Shown in pieces: positions 1-8,473 of a stretch of DNA of 35,131 bases. Location: positions 1 through 35,131 of the forward strand of contig JBCCBV010000024.1 of assembly GCA_039033855.1 (NCBI GenBank). The letters run 5' to 3'. Position 1 is the stretch's first letter. The number at the start of each line of letters is the position of its first letter. Below the pieces are notes generated by a model. It ran no database searches. It worked only from the letters and a program-made list of their open reading frames with translations, and was not told where the DNA came from. The stretch comes from JBCCBV01 sp039033855. Its GTDB lineage: Bacteria > Planctomycetota > Phycisphaerae > Phycisphaerales > Phycisphaeraceae. The translations under genes were made by a program, and so were the position numbers.

Positions 1-771
1 AAGCCCACCGCGTTGTCCTGGGCCGAGAAAAATCTGACCGCCGAGGTGCTGGCCTGGTTCGACACCGACACGCTCATCGCGCAGGAGCCCACGCTGCTCG
101 ACTTGCCCGACGGCGTCGACCTGGCCGCGCGCCCGGCCGAAGCGATGCTCGGGTCCACCGGCCCGGACGACGTGCACGAGCCCTACTGGCGTGCCGTATG
201 CGATTCGCTCGGGTTCTCCGCGCAAGACCTGCCCTGGATCGACAGCCGGCCCGAGGGCAAGCCGATCCGCATGTACCTCCACGGCGGGGTGTACGCGTTC
301 CGCCGGTCGCTCGGCCTGGCCGACGTGCACATGCAGACCTACCTGAGCCGGCTGGCGTCGAAGATCGCCTCGCCCCAGCACGGCGTTTACTTCTACGACC
401 AGACGTCGTTCTCGCTTTCTGCCCATCGTGTCGGCGCCCGGGTGCTGCCGCTCGAAGACACCTACAACTACAACCTCAACTGGCGGGCCAAAGACTGGAT
501 CACCGATGCGGGCGTGGCCGGCGCCAAGGTCATCCACTACCACGACTCGCTCTGGCCGGCCCACTTCGACTGGTTCCTGGGGCTCATCGAGCCGCACCAC
601 CCCCAGGTCGCCGCCTGGCTGCGCGAGCACGGCCCGGTAACGGTGTCGATGCCGCCGATGGCCCGGGCGTTGCGCAAAGCGCTCAAGTGGTCGCGCGATC
701 GCAAATACAAGCGGTTCGCCAAGTCGGCCACGCCGGCCACGTTCGAGTCGGCCGAGGCGGGGGCGCCGTGA
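1..771 (+). CDS. Putative glycosyltransferase, C-terminal part (5' end outside window)
   Basis: The reading frame is open from the first base of the window, so this is the 3' part of a gene that starts upstream; the TTG at 13 is only the first possible start inside the window. About 256 codons are visible. The segment HGGVYAFRRS, followed by a YFYDQTSF stretch and a YNYNLNW stretch, resembles the C-terminal half of GT-A fold nucleotide-diphospho-sugar transferases, where an invariant DQ precedes a final aromatic/Asn motif. No DxD motif is visible, and it may lie in the missing part. The stop codon overlaps the GTG start of the next gene (GTGA), so the two are translationally coupled. The role in polysaccharide assembly is inferred from the neighbours. 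The family is not certain, and a hypothetical protein of the same locus is the alternative. Confidence 0.6.
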   Translation, partial: KPTALSWAEKNLTAEVLAWFDTDTLIAQEPTLLDLPDGVDLAARPAEAMLGSTGPDDVHEPYWRAVCDSLGFSAQDLPWIDSRPEGKPIRMYLHGGVYAFRRSLGLADVHMQTYLSRLASKIASPQHGVYFYDQTSFSLSAHRVGARVLPLEDTYNYNLNWRAKDWITDAGVAGAKVIHYHDSLWPAHFDWFLGLIEPHHPQVAAWLREHGPVTVSMPPMARALRKALKWSRDRKYKRFAKSATPATFESAEAGAP

Positions 772-1979
772 CCGACGGCGGGTTGTCTCATGTCGAAGCG
801 GTGTTTGTGCAGTTCGGCGACTTCGCCGAGGCGGCGCAGCGGTTCGCCCAAGGCGGCCAGGAAACCTATTACGCCCAGCGGTATTCGGTCGAGGCGGTCG
901 AAGCGCTGGCGGATGTCTGCAAGTCCGTCACCGTGGTCTGCCTGGGCGCCCAGCCGGCGAGCGACGTGGCCTTGTCCAGCGGCGTGCGGGTGGTCAATCT
1001 TGGGTTTGATCTCTCCGAGAAGCGCAACCCGGCCCGGCTGTGCGCAGCGCTGCGTGGCGTGGGCGGGACGCACTGGATCGTGCGCGTGGTCTCGACGCCG
1101 GTGCTCAAGGCCGGGCTCGCTGCGGGCGTGCGGGTGTTGCCCCTGTGGGCCGACAGCTTCCGCAAAGCCTCTTTGCTCGACGGCAGTTGGCTGCGTCAGC
1201 GGGCGCTCGCGAAGCTGCTTCAGCAAGACGCGTTGCCGTGGATCGCCAACCACAACCTGGCCGCAACGCGCGACCTCGAGCGCCTGGGCGTCGACCCGGG
1301 CAAGCTGTTGCCGTGGGACTGGCCGCCGCAACGCCGTCCGACCGACTATTCCCCGCGCACGGCACCCGATCCATCCAGCCCGCGCCGTCTGCTTTACGCG
1401 GGCGCGCTCGCGCTCGACAAAGGCATAAACGACCTGATCCGCGCTGCGGCGCTGCTCAAGCAGCAGGGCCGGGACGTGCGGGTCACGATCGCCGGTCCGG
1501 GCGAGCCGCAAGATTTCACCGATTGCGCGGTGCAGCAAGGCGTGTCCGACCGCGTCGAGTTGCTCGGCCGGGTGCCGCATTCCCGGGTGCTCGAAGAGAT
1601 GCGCCGGAGCGACGCCGTGGTCGTGCCCATCTGGCACAGCTACCCCGAGGGGTTGCCGATGGTGATTTACGACGCCCTGTGCACACGCACACCGTTGCTG
1701 ATCTCCGACCACCCGATGTTCCTGGCCCGGCTCCGGGCCGGCGACGACGCGCTGGTGTTCGCCGGACAAAACCCCACGGCCCTGGCCGAGCGTGCCGCCG
1801 AGCTGTTCGACCGGCCGGACCTGTTCGCCCGGCTGTCGGAAAACACCGCCGAGGCCTGGGCCCGCATCCAGTGCCCGCTCAAGTGGGGGGCGCTCGTCGA
1901 GCGGTGGCTGGCCGACGGGCCGGACGATCGCCGGTACCTTGGCGAGCACAGCCTTGCGACCGGCCGTTATGAACCCTGA
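768..1979 (+). CDS. GT4-family glycosyltransferase with EX7D in place of EX7E
   Basis: A 403-residue protein. The start is GTG at 768, overlapping the upstream stop by four bases; homology begins right after it (VEAVFVQFGDF). The C-terminal half is a typical GT-B GT4 domain: LLYAGALALDKGINDLIRAA, then VTIAGPGEP, RVELLGRVPHSRVLEEM, and the nucleotide-sugar binding segment YPEGLPMVIYDAL. GT4 enzymes usually carry EX7E in that segment; here it reads E294...D302, an EX7D variant. The N-terminal half (acceptor side) is more divergent. No membrane helix is evident, so the protein is probably cytosolic or peripheral. It sits second in the coupled run of glycan genes and overlaps the next gene by 11 bases. 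The transferred sugar and the acceptor cannot be read from the sequence. Confidence 0.88.
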   Translation: MTDGGLSHVEAVFVQFGDFAEAAQRFAQGGQETYYAQRYSVEAVEALADVCKSVTVVCLGAQPASDVALSSGVRVVNLGFDLSEKRNPARLCAALRGVGGTHWIVRVVSTPVLKAGLAAGVRVLPLWADSFRKASLLDGSWLRQRALAKLLQQDALPWIANHNLAATRDLERLGVDPGKLLPWDWPPQRRPTDYSPRTAPDPSSPRRLLYAGALALDKGINDLIRAAALLKQQGRDVRVTIAGPGEPQDFTDCAVQQGVSDRVELLGRVPHSRVLEEMRRSDAVVVPIWHSYPEGLPMVIYDALCTRTPLLISDHPMFLARLRAGDDALVFAGQNPTALAERAAELFDRPDLFARLSENTAEAWARIQCPLKWGALVERWLADGPDDRRYLGEHSLATGRYEP

Positions 1980-2982
1980 CGCCCCTACGCCCGACGCCTC
2001 GGTGGCGGTGGTGATTGTCAACTACCGCACCGCCGACCTGACCGTGGACTGCCTGGCCTCGCTCGAGCCCGAGGCCCGCGCGTTTGCCGGGCGGCTGTCG
2101 GTCGTCGTCACCGACAACGACTCGGGCGACGGCTCGGCCGAGCACATCGCGTCCGCGGTCGACAAGCACGGCTGGTCCGACTGGTGCACGGTCATGCCGC
2201 TTCCCAAGAACGGCGGCTTCGCCTACGGCAACAACCGGGGCATCGAGGCCGTGCTGGCCCAAGATCCCGCGCCCGACTTCGTGCTGCTATTGAACCCCGA
2301 CACCGTGGTGCGACCGGCTGCGGTGAGTGAACTGGTCCGCTACCTGCAAGACAACCCCGCCTACGGGCTGGCGGGCAGCCGATTGGAAGACCCCGACGCA
2401 ACGCCCCAGCGCTCGGCGTTCCGGTTCATTGGCGTGCTCAGCGAGCTCGAAGCCGGCCTGCGCATCGGCCTGGCCAGCCGGTTGCTTTCGAAGTGGATCG
2501 TGGCCCCGCCCGTGCGCGACGATGCGCACCCGGTCGACTGGGTGGCCGGCGCCAGCCTGCTGGTCCGCCGAGCGGTGTTCGGGTCGGTCGGCCTGCTCGA
2601 CGAGGGGTACTTCATGTACTTCGAGGAGGTCGATTTCTGCCTCCGCGCCCGGCGCGCCGGCTACGCCTGCGGCTACGCGCCCCAGAGCCGGGTGGTCCAC
2701 CTGGTCGGCCAGGCCTCGGGCGTAACCGACACCAAGAAGCCGCCCAAGCGCCGCCCCGCGTACTGGTTCGAGTCGCGCCGGCGGTACCTGCTCAAATGCT
2801 TTGGGCCGGTCCGCGCGGCGCTGGCCGATGCGCTGCACATCGGCGCCTTCGCCACGTGGCGGTTGCGGGTGCGCCTGGGCTTGTCGCACGACCCCGACCC
2901 GCCGCGGCTGCTGCCGGACCTGGCCGCTCACAGCGTGTTCGCCCGCGGGTTCCGCCCGCCCGAAAGCCGGCCACCTTCATGA
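1969..2982 (+). CDS. GT2-family glycosyltransferase (rhamnosyltransferase-like)
   Basis: A 337-residue GT-A glycosyltransferase. I chose ATG 1969, just inside the end of the previous gene, because the GT2 domain starts about ten residues later (VAVVIVNYRTADLTVDCL). Motifs in order: VTDNDSGDGS (nucleotide binding), NGGFAYGNNRGI, LLLNPDTVVRP (DXD-like NPD), VDWVAGASLLVRRAVF, and FMYFEEVDFCLRARRAGY, the ED-containing acceptor loop. This order is typical of the WbbL/RfbF-type branch, often rhamnosyltransferases. The sugar identity is an inference only. No transmembrane segment is evident. The stop overlaps the next ATG (ATGA). Confidence 0.92.
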   Translation: MNPDAPTPDASVAVVIVNYRTADLTVDCLASLEPEARAFAGRLSVVVTDNDSGDGSAEHIASAVDKHGWSDWCTVMPLPKNGGFAYGNNRGIEAVLAQDPAPDFVLLLNPDTVVRPAAVSELVRYLQDNPAYGLAGSRLEDPDATPQRSAFRFIGVLSELEAGLRIGLASRLLSKWIVAPPVRDDAHPVDWVAGASLLVRRAVFGSVGLLDEGYFMYFEEVDFCLRARRAGYACGYAPQSRVVHLVGQASGVTDTKKPPKRRPAYWFESRRRYLLKCFGPVRAALADALHIGAFATWRLRVRLGLSHDPDPPRLLPDLAAHSVFARGFRPPESRPPS

Positions 2983-3578
2983 CCGAATCCGATGTGCAAA
3001 CCCAAACGCGCCTGGGGTTGTGGGCTCAGGTACGCGAAGACCTGCGTCATCACGAGGGCGATTGGACCCGCCCTGGCTTCCGCGCGCTTGCGGTTTATCG
3101 CTTCGGCGTTTGGCGGATGGGCGTCCGATCCAAAGCGCTGCGGGCGCCGCTGAGCGTGGTCTATCGCATGCTCTTTCGCCGGTGTCGGAACCGCTACGGC
3201 ATCGAGCTTCCCTATTCGGCGCAGGTCGGGCGGGGCGTGGTGATCGAACATCAGGGCGCCATCGTGGTGCACGGCAGCGCGGTGCTGGGCGACGGCTGCG
3301 TGATCCGCCAGGGCGTGACCATCGGCAACCGTTATCTGGACAAGCCGCTCGAGGCGCCGGTGCTGGGGCGCAACGTCAACGTGGGCGCCGGGGCCAAGCT
3401 GCTGGGCGCGATCACCTTGGGCGACGGTTCGTCGGTCGGGGCGAATGCCGTGGTTTTGCAAGACGTGCCCGCCAAGGCCGCGGCGGTGGGCATCCCCGCC
3501 AAAGTCATCCCCGCCAAGGTGGGCGCCGGTTCCACCGGTGAGCCGCCGGCGTTGCCGGTAGAAGGGGCGTCTGCATGA
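2979..3578 (+). CDS. Serine O-acetyltransferase-like hexapeptide acyltransferase
   Basis: A 199-residue protein starting at ATG 2979, which overlaps the previous stop. An N-terminal helical part (LWAQVREDLRHHEGDW, then VYRFGVWRMG) precedes a left-handed beta-helix with repeated hexapeptides: IELPYSAQVGRGVVIEH, VLGDGCVIRQGVTIGN, VLGRNVNVGAGAKLLGAITL, SVGANAVVLQDVPAKAAAVG. This layout matches the CysE/EpsB-type acetyltransferases that are common in capsule loci. In this place it more likely O- or N-acetylates a sugar or a lipid-linked intermediate than makes O-acetylserine, but the sequence alone does not decide between these. It ends with a low-complexity Ala/Gly/Pro tail and overlaps the next gene by four bases. 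Confidence 0.88.
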   Translation: MTESDVQTQTRLGLWAQVREDLRHHEGDWTRPGFRALAVYRFGVWRMGVRSKALRAPLSVVYRMLFRRCRNRYGIELPYSAQVGRGVVIEHQGAIVVHGSAVLGDGCVIRQGVTIGNRYLDKPLEAPVLGRNVNVGAGAKLLGAITLGDGSSVGANAVVLQDVPAKAAAVGIPAKVIPAKVGAGSTGEPPALPVEGASA

Positions 3579-4738
3579 GCGAAACACCCGCCCACCCCGC
3601 TGCCGACGCCGTCCCGGACGCGGCCGCCTTGCCGTTGTCGGACTCGACCACCGGCACCGCGCCGCTGGGGTCGCCCCAGGCCGACTTGTCGAAGGTGGGC
3701 GCCGTGGCCATCGGCCGCAACGAAGGCGAGCGCCTCAAGGCTTGTCTGGAGTCGCTGGTGGGCGCCGGTCTGGCCGCGGTGGTGTACGTCGATTCGGGCT
3801 CGACCGACGGCAGCCGGGAACTCGCCGAAAGCCTGGGTGTGGACGTGGTGGAGCTGGACTTGCGCTACGGCTTTACCGCGGCGCGGGCCCGCAACGCCGG
3901 GTTCGACCGACTGATGGAGATCACCGAAGGCCTGGACTTCATCCAGTTTGTTGACGGCGACTGTGCGGTGCGCGACGGCTGGCTGGCCACGGCCGTATCG
4001 GCCTTGCGCGGCGACAAGCAACTTGCGGGCGTCACCGGCCGGCGGCGCGAGCGCCACCCCGACGCGTCGGTCTACAACCGGGTCTGCGACATGGAGTGGG
4101 ACGCCCCGCCCACCGACGACGCGGGGTGGTTCGGCGGCGACGCCATGGTGCGCATCAAAGCCCTCAAACAGGCCGAGGGTTACAACCCGCGCGTCATCGC
4201 CGGCGAGGAGCCCGAGCTCTGCATCCGGCTCCGGCAGGACGGCTGGCGGATCGCGATTTTGCCGCACGAGATGACCTGGCACGACGCGGACATGACCCGC
4301 TTCAGCCAGTGGTGGAAGCGCAGCGTCCGGGCGGGTCACGCGTACCGCGAACTCGCGACGCTGCACCGCAACCCCGACCACACGCCGTTTGCCCGCGAGG
4401 CGCTGCGGCCGTGGCTCTGGCTGCTCGGCCCGCCGATCGCCGCGGTGTTGGTGACGACGATCCTGAGCTTCGTATCGCCCTGGCTGGCCGGGCTGGGGCC
4501 CTTGATTTTGCTGGGCGCCTACGGGCTGCTGATCGCCAAGAGCATGAAGTACCGGCTGTCGATGGGCGACCCGCCCAGGCGTGCACTGGTGTGGGGACTG
4601 GCGTGCACGGTGGGCAAGGCTCCCGAAGCGCAGGGGCAGTGCGTGTACTGGTGGAACCGCCGCCGCGGGCGCGACACGGCGCTCATCGAATACAAAGGGG
4701 CGGCCGACGCGCATAGCGCGGAGAAAGACCCCGGATGA
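3575..4738 (+). CDS. GT2-family glycosyltransferase with C-terminal membrane segments
   Basis: A 387-residue protein. About 40 low-complexity residues lead into a GT2 catalytic domain: VGAVAIGRNEGERLKACLES, VVYVDSGSTDGSRELAESLG, FTAARARNAGFDRL, IQFVDGDC (the metal-binding DXD as DGD), then GWFGGDAMVRIKAL and VIAGEEPELCIRLRQDGW, the acceptor loop with EEPE. Two hydrophobic stretches near residues 278-320 (LWLLGPPIAAVLVTTILSFV and GPLILLGAYGLL) should anchor it in the inner membrane. The ATG start and the stop both overlap the neighbours by four bases. The substrate cannot be inferred. Confidence 0.9.
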   Translation: MSETPAHPAADAVPDAAALPLSDSTTGTAPLGSPQADLSKVGAVAIGRNEGERLKACLESLVGAGLAAVVYVDSGSTDGSRELAESLGVDVVELDLRYGFTAARARNAGFDRLMEITEGLDFIQFVDGDCAVRDGWLATAVSALRGDKQLAGVTGRRRERHPDASVYNRVCDMEWDAPPTDDAGWFGGDAMVRIKALKQAEGYNPRVIAGEEPELCIRLRQDGWRIAILPHEMTWHDADMTRFSQWWKRSVRAGHAYRELATLHRNPDHTPFAREALRPWLWLLGPPIAAVLVTTILSFVSPWLAGLGPLILLGAYGLLIAKSMKYRLSMGDPPRRALVWGLACTVGKAPEAQGQCVYWWNRRRGRDTALIEYKGAADAHSAEKDPG

Positions 4739-6099
4739 CCCCCACCGCGACGCCCCAACCCGCCGCCGATGCGCCGCTTTCGCCCGAAGCCGAACGCCTG
4801 CACGCCAAGATCGTCGATCGATCTGCGGTCGTCGCCGTGGTCGGTCTGGGCTACGTGGGGCTGCCGCTGGCCCGGGTGTTTTGGGACGCGGGGTTTTCGG
4901 TGCTCGGGCTGGACAACGACCCCGAAAAGATCGCGCACCTGGCCGACGGGCGGACCTACCTCAAACACCTGGGCGACGACCTGGTCCGGCCGATGACCGC
5001 CGAGCGCTTCGAGGGCGCCACCGACCCGGCCCGGCTGGCCGACGCCGACGCGATTCTGATCTGCCTGCCCACGCCGCTGGACGCGCACCTCGAACCCGAC
5101 CTGTCGTTCGTCGATAAGGCCGCCGAGATGGTCCGCCGGCACCGCCGACCCGGGCAGCTGGTGGTGCTCGAGTCGAGCACGTATCCCGGCACGACGCGCG
5201 AGCGCATCGGCGCGGTGCTGACCGCCGACGGCGCCGGGCTCGGCCGAGACGTGTTCCTGGCGTATTCGCCCGAGCGCGAAGACCCCGGCCGGGCCGACCA
5301 CAGCACGCGCACCATCCCCAAGCTGGTGGGCGGCGCCGACCCGGTCAGCACGCGCCTGACCGCCGAGCTGTACCGCGCCGCGCTGGACGAGGTGGTCGCC
5401 GTGGACAACTGCGAGGTTGCTGAATCCGCCAAGCTTCTTGAGAATATTTACCGCGCGGTCAACATCGCGCTCGTCAACGAGATGAAGCTGCTGCTGACCG
5501 CCATGGGCGTGGACGTGTGGAAGGTGGTCGACGCCGCGGCCACCAAGCCGTTCGGCTTCCAGGCGTTCTACCCCGGCCCGGGGCTGGGCGGGCACTGCAT
5601 CCCCATCGACCCGTTCTACCTCTCGTGGAAAGCCAAGGAGCACGGGCTGACCACCCGGTTCATCGAGCTGGCCGGCGTGGTCAACCGCGAGATGCCGGAC
5701 TACGTGGTGTCGCGCGTGCAGATGGGCCTGAACCGCCACAAAAAAGCGGTCAACGGCTCGTCGATATTGGTGCTCGGCCTGGCGTACAAGCCCAACGTCG
5801 ACGACGTGCGCGAGAGCCCGAGCCTCGAACTCATCGAGAAGCTCCAGGCCCTCGGCGCCCGGGTCGATTACCACGACCCGCACGTGCCGGCCACGCACCG
5901 CATGCGCCACCACGACCTGAAGATGACCAGCGTGGACATCGACGCCGAACGCCTGGCCGGGTACGACGGCGTGCTGGTCGCCACCCACCACGACGCGATC
6001 GACTGGCCCGCCGTGGCCGAGCACGCCCGGCTGATCATCGACACCCGCGGCGTGTACCGCGACCGGTACGGCCTCGACGACCGGGTCATCCCCGCGTAG
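4735..6099 (+). CDS. UDP-glucose/UDP-GlcNAc 6-dehydrogenase (nucleotide sugar dehydrogenase, WbpA/TviB-like)
   Basis: A 454-residue NAD-dependent enzyme that oxidises the C6 hydroxyl of a UDP-sugar to a carboxylate, supplying an acidic sugar. The N-terminal Rossmann motif VVGLGYVGLPLA lies at residues 36-47, ICLPTPL is near 102, and ESSTYPGTT is the central segment. The catalytic helix AESAKLLENIYRAVNIALVN contains Lys233. The active-site loop GLGGHCIPIDPFYLSWKAKE contains the nucleophile Cys288, and ILVLGLAYKPNVDDVRESPS begins the C-terminal domain. The HCIPIDPFYLSWKA form favours the UDP-HexNAc 6-dehydrogenase branch over UDP-glucose dehydrogenase; this is family knowledge and was not tested. 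Its presence implies a uronic acid in the polymer. ATG 4735 overlaps the upstream stop. Confidence 0.95.
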   Translation: MTPTATPQPAADAPLSPEAERLHAKIVDRSAVVAVVGLGYVGLPLARVFWDAGFSVLGLDNDPEKIAHLADGRTYLKHLGDDLVRPMTAERFEGATDPARLADADAILICLPTPLDAHLEPDLSFVDKAAEMVRRHRRPGQLVVLESSTYPGTTRERIGAVLTADGAGLGRDVFLAYSPEREDPGRADHSTRTIPKLVGGADPVSTRLTAELYRAALDEVVAVDNCEVAESAKLLENIYRAVNIALVNEMKLLLTAMGVDVWKVVDAAATKPFGFQAFYPGPGLGGHCIPIDPFYLSWKAKEHGLTTRFIELAGVVNREMPDYVVSRVQMGLNRHKKAVNGSSILVLGLAYKPNVDDVRESPSLELIEKLQALGARVDYHDPHVPATHRMRHHDLKMTSVDIDAERLAGYDGVLVATHHDAIDWPAVAEHARLIIDTRGVYRDRYGLDDRVIPA

Positions 6100-6110
6100 C
6101 GCTGCCCGAT

Positions 6111-7397
6111 ATGACCCGACGCGTCGCCTACCTCAACACGCAGTACCCGGCCCTGTCGCACACGTTTATCGAACGCGAGGTGCGTTCGTTGCGCGCCCTG
6201 GGCTACGAGGTGCAGACCTATAGCGTGCGGGCCGCCGACCCGGGCCACCTCATCGACGACCGCAACCGCAAGGCGTTCGAGACCACGGCCGTGCTGCTGG
6301 ACCCCGCCAAGCTGCTGACCGCCGAAGCCGCGTCGCTGGTCAAGTCGCCCGTGGGATGGTTGCGCGGCCTGGCTACGGCGTGGCGGCTCCGGCCGGACGG
6401 CCTGAAGGGCGGGTTGCTGGCGCTTGCCTACCACGCCGAGGCGATGCGTCTGGCGCAAGAACTCAAGAAATCGGGCCTTTCACACGTGCACGTCCACATG
6501 GCCAACAACGGCGCCGCCGTGGCCGCCATCGCGTGCGCCTGCGACCCCTCGCTGAGCTACAGCGTCACGGTGCACGGCCCGTCGATCTTCTTTAAGCCTT
6601 TCGAGAGCAAGCTCGGCGACAAGATCGCCGGCGCCAAGTTCGTGCGGGTGATCTCCGACTTCTGTCGGTCGCAGGCGATGAGTTTCTGCGACCCCGAGCA
6701 CTGGCCCAAGCTGCACGTGGTGCATTGCGGCATGGAGCCCGGGCCGTATGTCGAAGCCGGTGATGCACCCCCGCCCCCCGGACAGGCCCCCGGCGCTTCG
6801 CTGGGTGATGCGCGCGTTCTGCGGCTCGTCAACGTCGCCCGGTTGGCGCCGGTGAAGGGCCACACGCTGCTGATCGAGGCCGTCGCGCTGCTCCGAGAGC
6901 GCGGCGTGCAGGTGGAGGTCGACATCATCGGCGGCGGGCCGCTCAAAGACCGGCTGCACCGGGAGATCGATGCGCGCGGCGTGTCGGACCGGGTCCGGCT
7001 GGTCGGACCGGTGGGCCAGGACAAGATGCCCGCGCGGTTTGCGGCGGCGGACGGGTTTGTGCTGCCCAGCTTCGCCGAGGGCGTGCCCACGGTGCTGATG
7101 GAATCCATGGCCGCGGGCAAGCCCGTGGTCGCCACGGCCATCGCCGGGACGCCTGAACTGGTCGAAGACGGCGTGCACGGCAAGCTGGTCCGCCCCGGCT
7201 CGGCCGAGCAGCTGGCCGACGGCCTCGCCTGGCTGGCCGAGCGCAGCATCGAAGAGCGCATCGCGATGGGTCGGGCCGGGCGAGAGAAAGTGCTGGCCGA
7301 GTTCGACGTCGCCGGCACCGTTGCGCAGATGGCCGGGCTGTTCGACCGATATCTTGAGGTCGCCCAGGAGGGACCGGCCGATCGGCCCGCGCCATGA
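6111..7397 (+). CDS. GT4-family glycosyltransferase (exopolysaccharide type)
   Basis: A 428-residue protein starting at ATG 6111, eleven bases after the dehydrogenase stop. The N-terminus VAYLNTQYPALSHTFIEREV is the hallmark of the WcaL/EpsD-like GT4 group (colanic-acid-type glycosyltransferases). The C-terminal GT4 domain reads LRLVNVARLAPVKGHTLLIE, VDIIGGGPLKDRLH, VRLVGPVGQDKMPARFAAAD, and PSFAEGVPTVLMESMAAGKP with an intact EX7E. A Pro-rich linker (PPPPGQAPG) separates the two halves. No membrane helix is seen. The stop overlaps the next ATG. Confidence 0.93.
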   Translation: MTRRVAYLNTQYPALSHTFIEREVRSLRALGYEVQTYSVRAADPGHLIDDRNRKAFETTAVLLDPAKLLTAEAASLVKSPVGWLRGLATAWRLRPDGLKGGLLALAYHAEAMRLAQELKKSGLSHVHVHMANNGAAVAAIACACDPSLSYSVTVHGPSIFFKPFESKLGDKIAGAKFVRVISDFCRSQAMSFCDPEHWPKLHVVHCGMEPGPYVEAGDAPPPPGQAPGASLGDARVLRLVNVARLAPVKGHTLLIEAVALLRERGVQVEVDIIGGGPLKDRLHREIDARGVSDRVRLVGPVGQDKMPARFAAADGFVLPSFAEGVPTVLMESMAAGKPVVATAIAGTPELVEDGVHGKLVRPGSAEQLADGLAWLAERSIEERIAMGRAGREKVLAEFDVAGTVAQMAGLFDRYLEVAQEGPADRPAP

Positions 7398-8434
7398 CCG
7401 ACGCCAGCGCACAACCCGACGCAAGCACGAACCCCGGGCCCGACCCCCGGCTCGGAACACGGCGCATTTTGGTCGTCTCTCCCTGTCGGGACGAGGCCGA
7501 GTACGCCCAGCGCACGCTCGACGCCGTCGCGAACCAGACCGTGCGCCCGGCGCTCTGGGTCATCGTGGACGACGGCTCGTCCGACGCCACGCCCGAGATG
7601 CTTGCGGCGTTCGAGGCCCAGCACCCCGGCTGGGTGAAGATCGTGCGCCGCGAAGACCGCGGCGGGCGCAAGGTCGGCCCGGGTGTGATCGAGGCGTTCT
7701 ACGCCGGCCTCGACGCGGTGGGCGGGTACGGCGGCTACGACTACGTCTGCAAGCTCGACCTCGACCTGGATTTGCCGGCGGGGTACTTCGGGGCGTTGAT
7801 CGACAAGATGGAGGCCGACTCGCAACTCGGCACGGCCAGCGGCAAGCCCTACTTCCCCGGCCCGTCGAACGCGGGCAAGGGGTTCGACGGCGAACTCATC
7901 AGCGAGTTCTGCGGCGACGAGAACTCGGTGGGCATGGTGAAGTTTTATCGCACGGCCTGCTTCGACCAGATCGGCGGGTTCGTGCGTCAGGTCATGTGGG
8001 ACGGCATCGACGGCCACCGCTGCCGGATGCACGGCTGGCGGGCGGCGTCGTGGGACGACCCCGGGCTGCGGTTCATCCACCTGCGGCCGATGGGTTCGAG
8101 CCACAAGGGCATCTTTACCGGACGCATGCGCCACGGCTTCGGCCAGTGGTTTATGGGGACCGGCCCGGCGTACATGACCGCCAGCGCCGTGTTCCGGGCC
8201 TCCAAGCGGCCTTGGATCGTCGGCGGGCTGGCGATGTGGTGGGGATACGTGCGCAGCATGGTTAAGCGCGAGCCCCGGTATGACGATCCGGCGTTTAGGG
8301 TTTTCCTGCGGCGTTGGCAGTGGGAATCGCTGTTGCGCGGCAAGGCCGAGGCCACCCGAAGGGCCGAAGCGCGCGGGGCGTCGGATGCGTCTGTCCATTC
8401 GGGCGGCGCAGCGTCGGCTCGGCCGGTGCGGTAG
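7394..8434 (+). CDS. GT2-family glycosyltransferase
   Basis: A 346-residue GT-A enzyme. After about 25 low-complexity residues come RILVVSPCRDEAEYAQRTL and LWVIVDDGSSDATPEML, then YDYVCKLDLDLDLPAGYF with an acidic DLDLDLD cluster as the metal-binding site. A conserved region follows: FCGDENSVGMVKFYRTACFD and VMWDGIDGHRCRMHGWR. A short hydrophobic stretch (WIVGGLAMWWGYV) near residue 275 could dip into the membrane, but a true transmembrane helix is doubtful. The C-terminus is a low-complexity tail. It is translationally coupled to the gene before it, and 39 bases separate it from the next. Confidence 0.88.
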   Translation: MTDASAQPDASTNPGPDPRLGTRRILVVSPCRDEAEYAQRTLDAVANQTVRPALWVIVDDGSSDATPEMLAAFEAQHPGWVKIVRREDRGGRKVGPGVIEAFYAGLDAVGGYGGYDYVCKLDLDLDLPAGYFGALIDKMEADSQLGTASGKPYFPGPSNAGKGFDGELISEFCGDENSVGMVKFYRTACFDQIGGFVRQVMWDGIDGHRCRMHGWRAASWDDPGLRFIHLRPMGSSHKGIFTGRMRHGFGQWFMGTGPAYMTASAVFRASKRPWIVGGLAMWWGYVRSMVKREPRYDDPAFRVFLRRWQWESLLRGKAEATRRAEARGASDASVHSGGAASARPVR

Positions 8435-8473
8435 CGTGATGCGGCCGGGCACGGCCACAACGGAGTCTGTCGG

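Noticed and set aside
537..2021. Long minus-strand open frame opposite the GT4 gene
   Set aside because: It is a shadow of high-GC coding sequence; its translation is low-complexity Arg/Gly/His-rich and matches no motif, while the plus strand has clear glycosyltransferase motifs.
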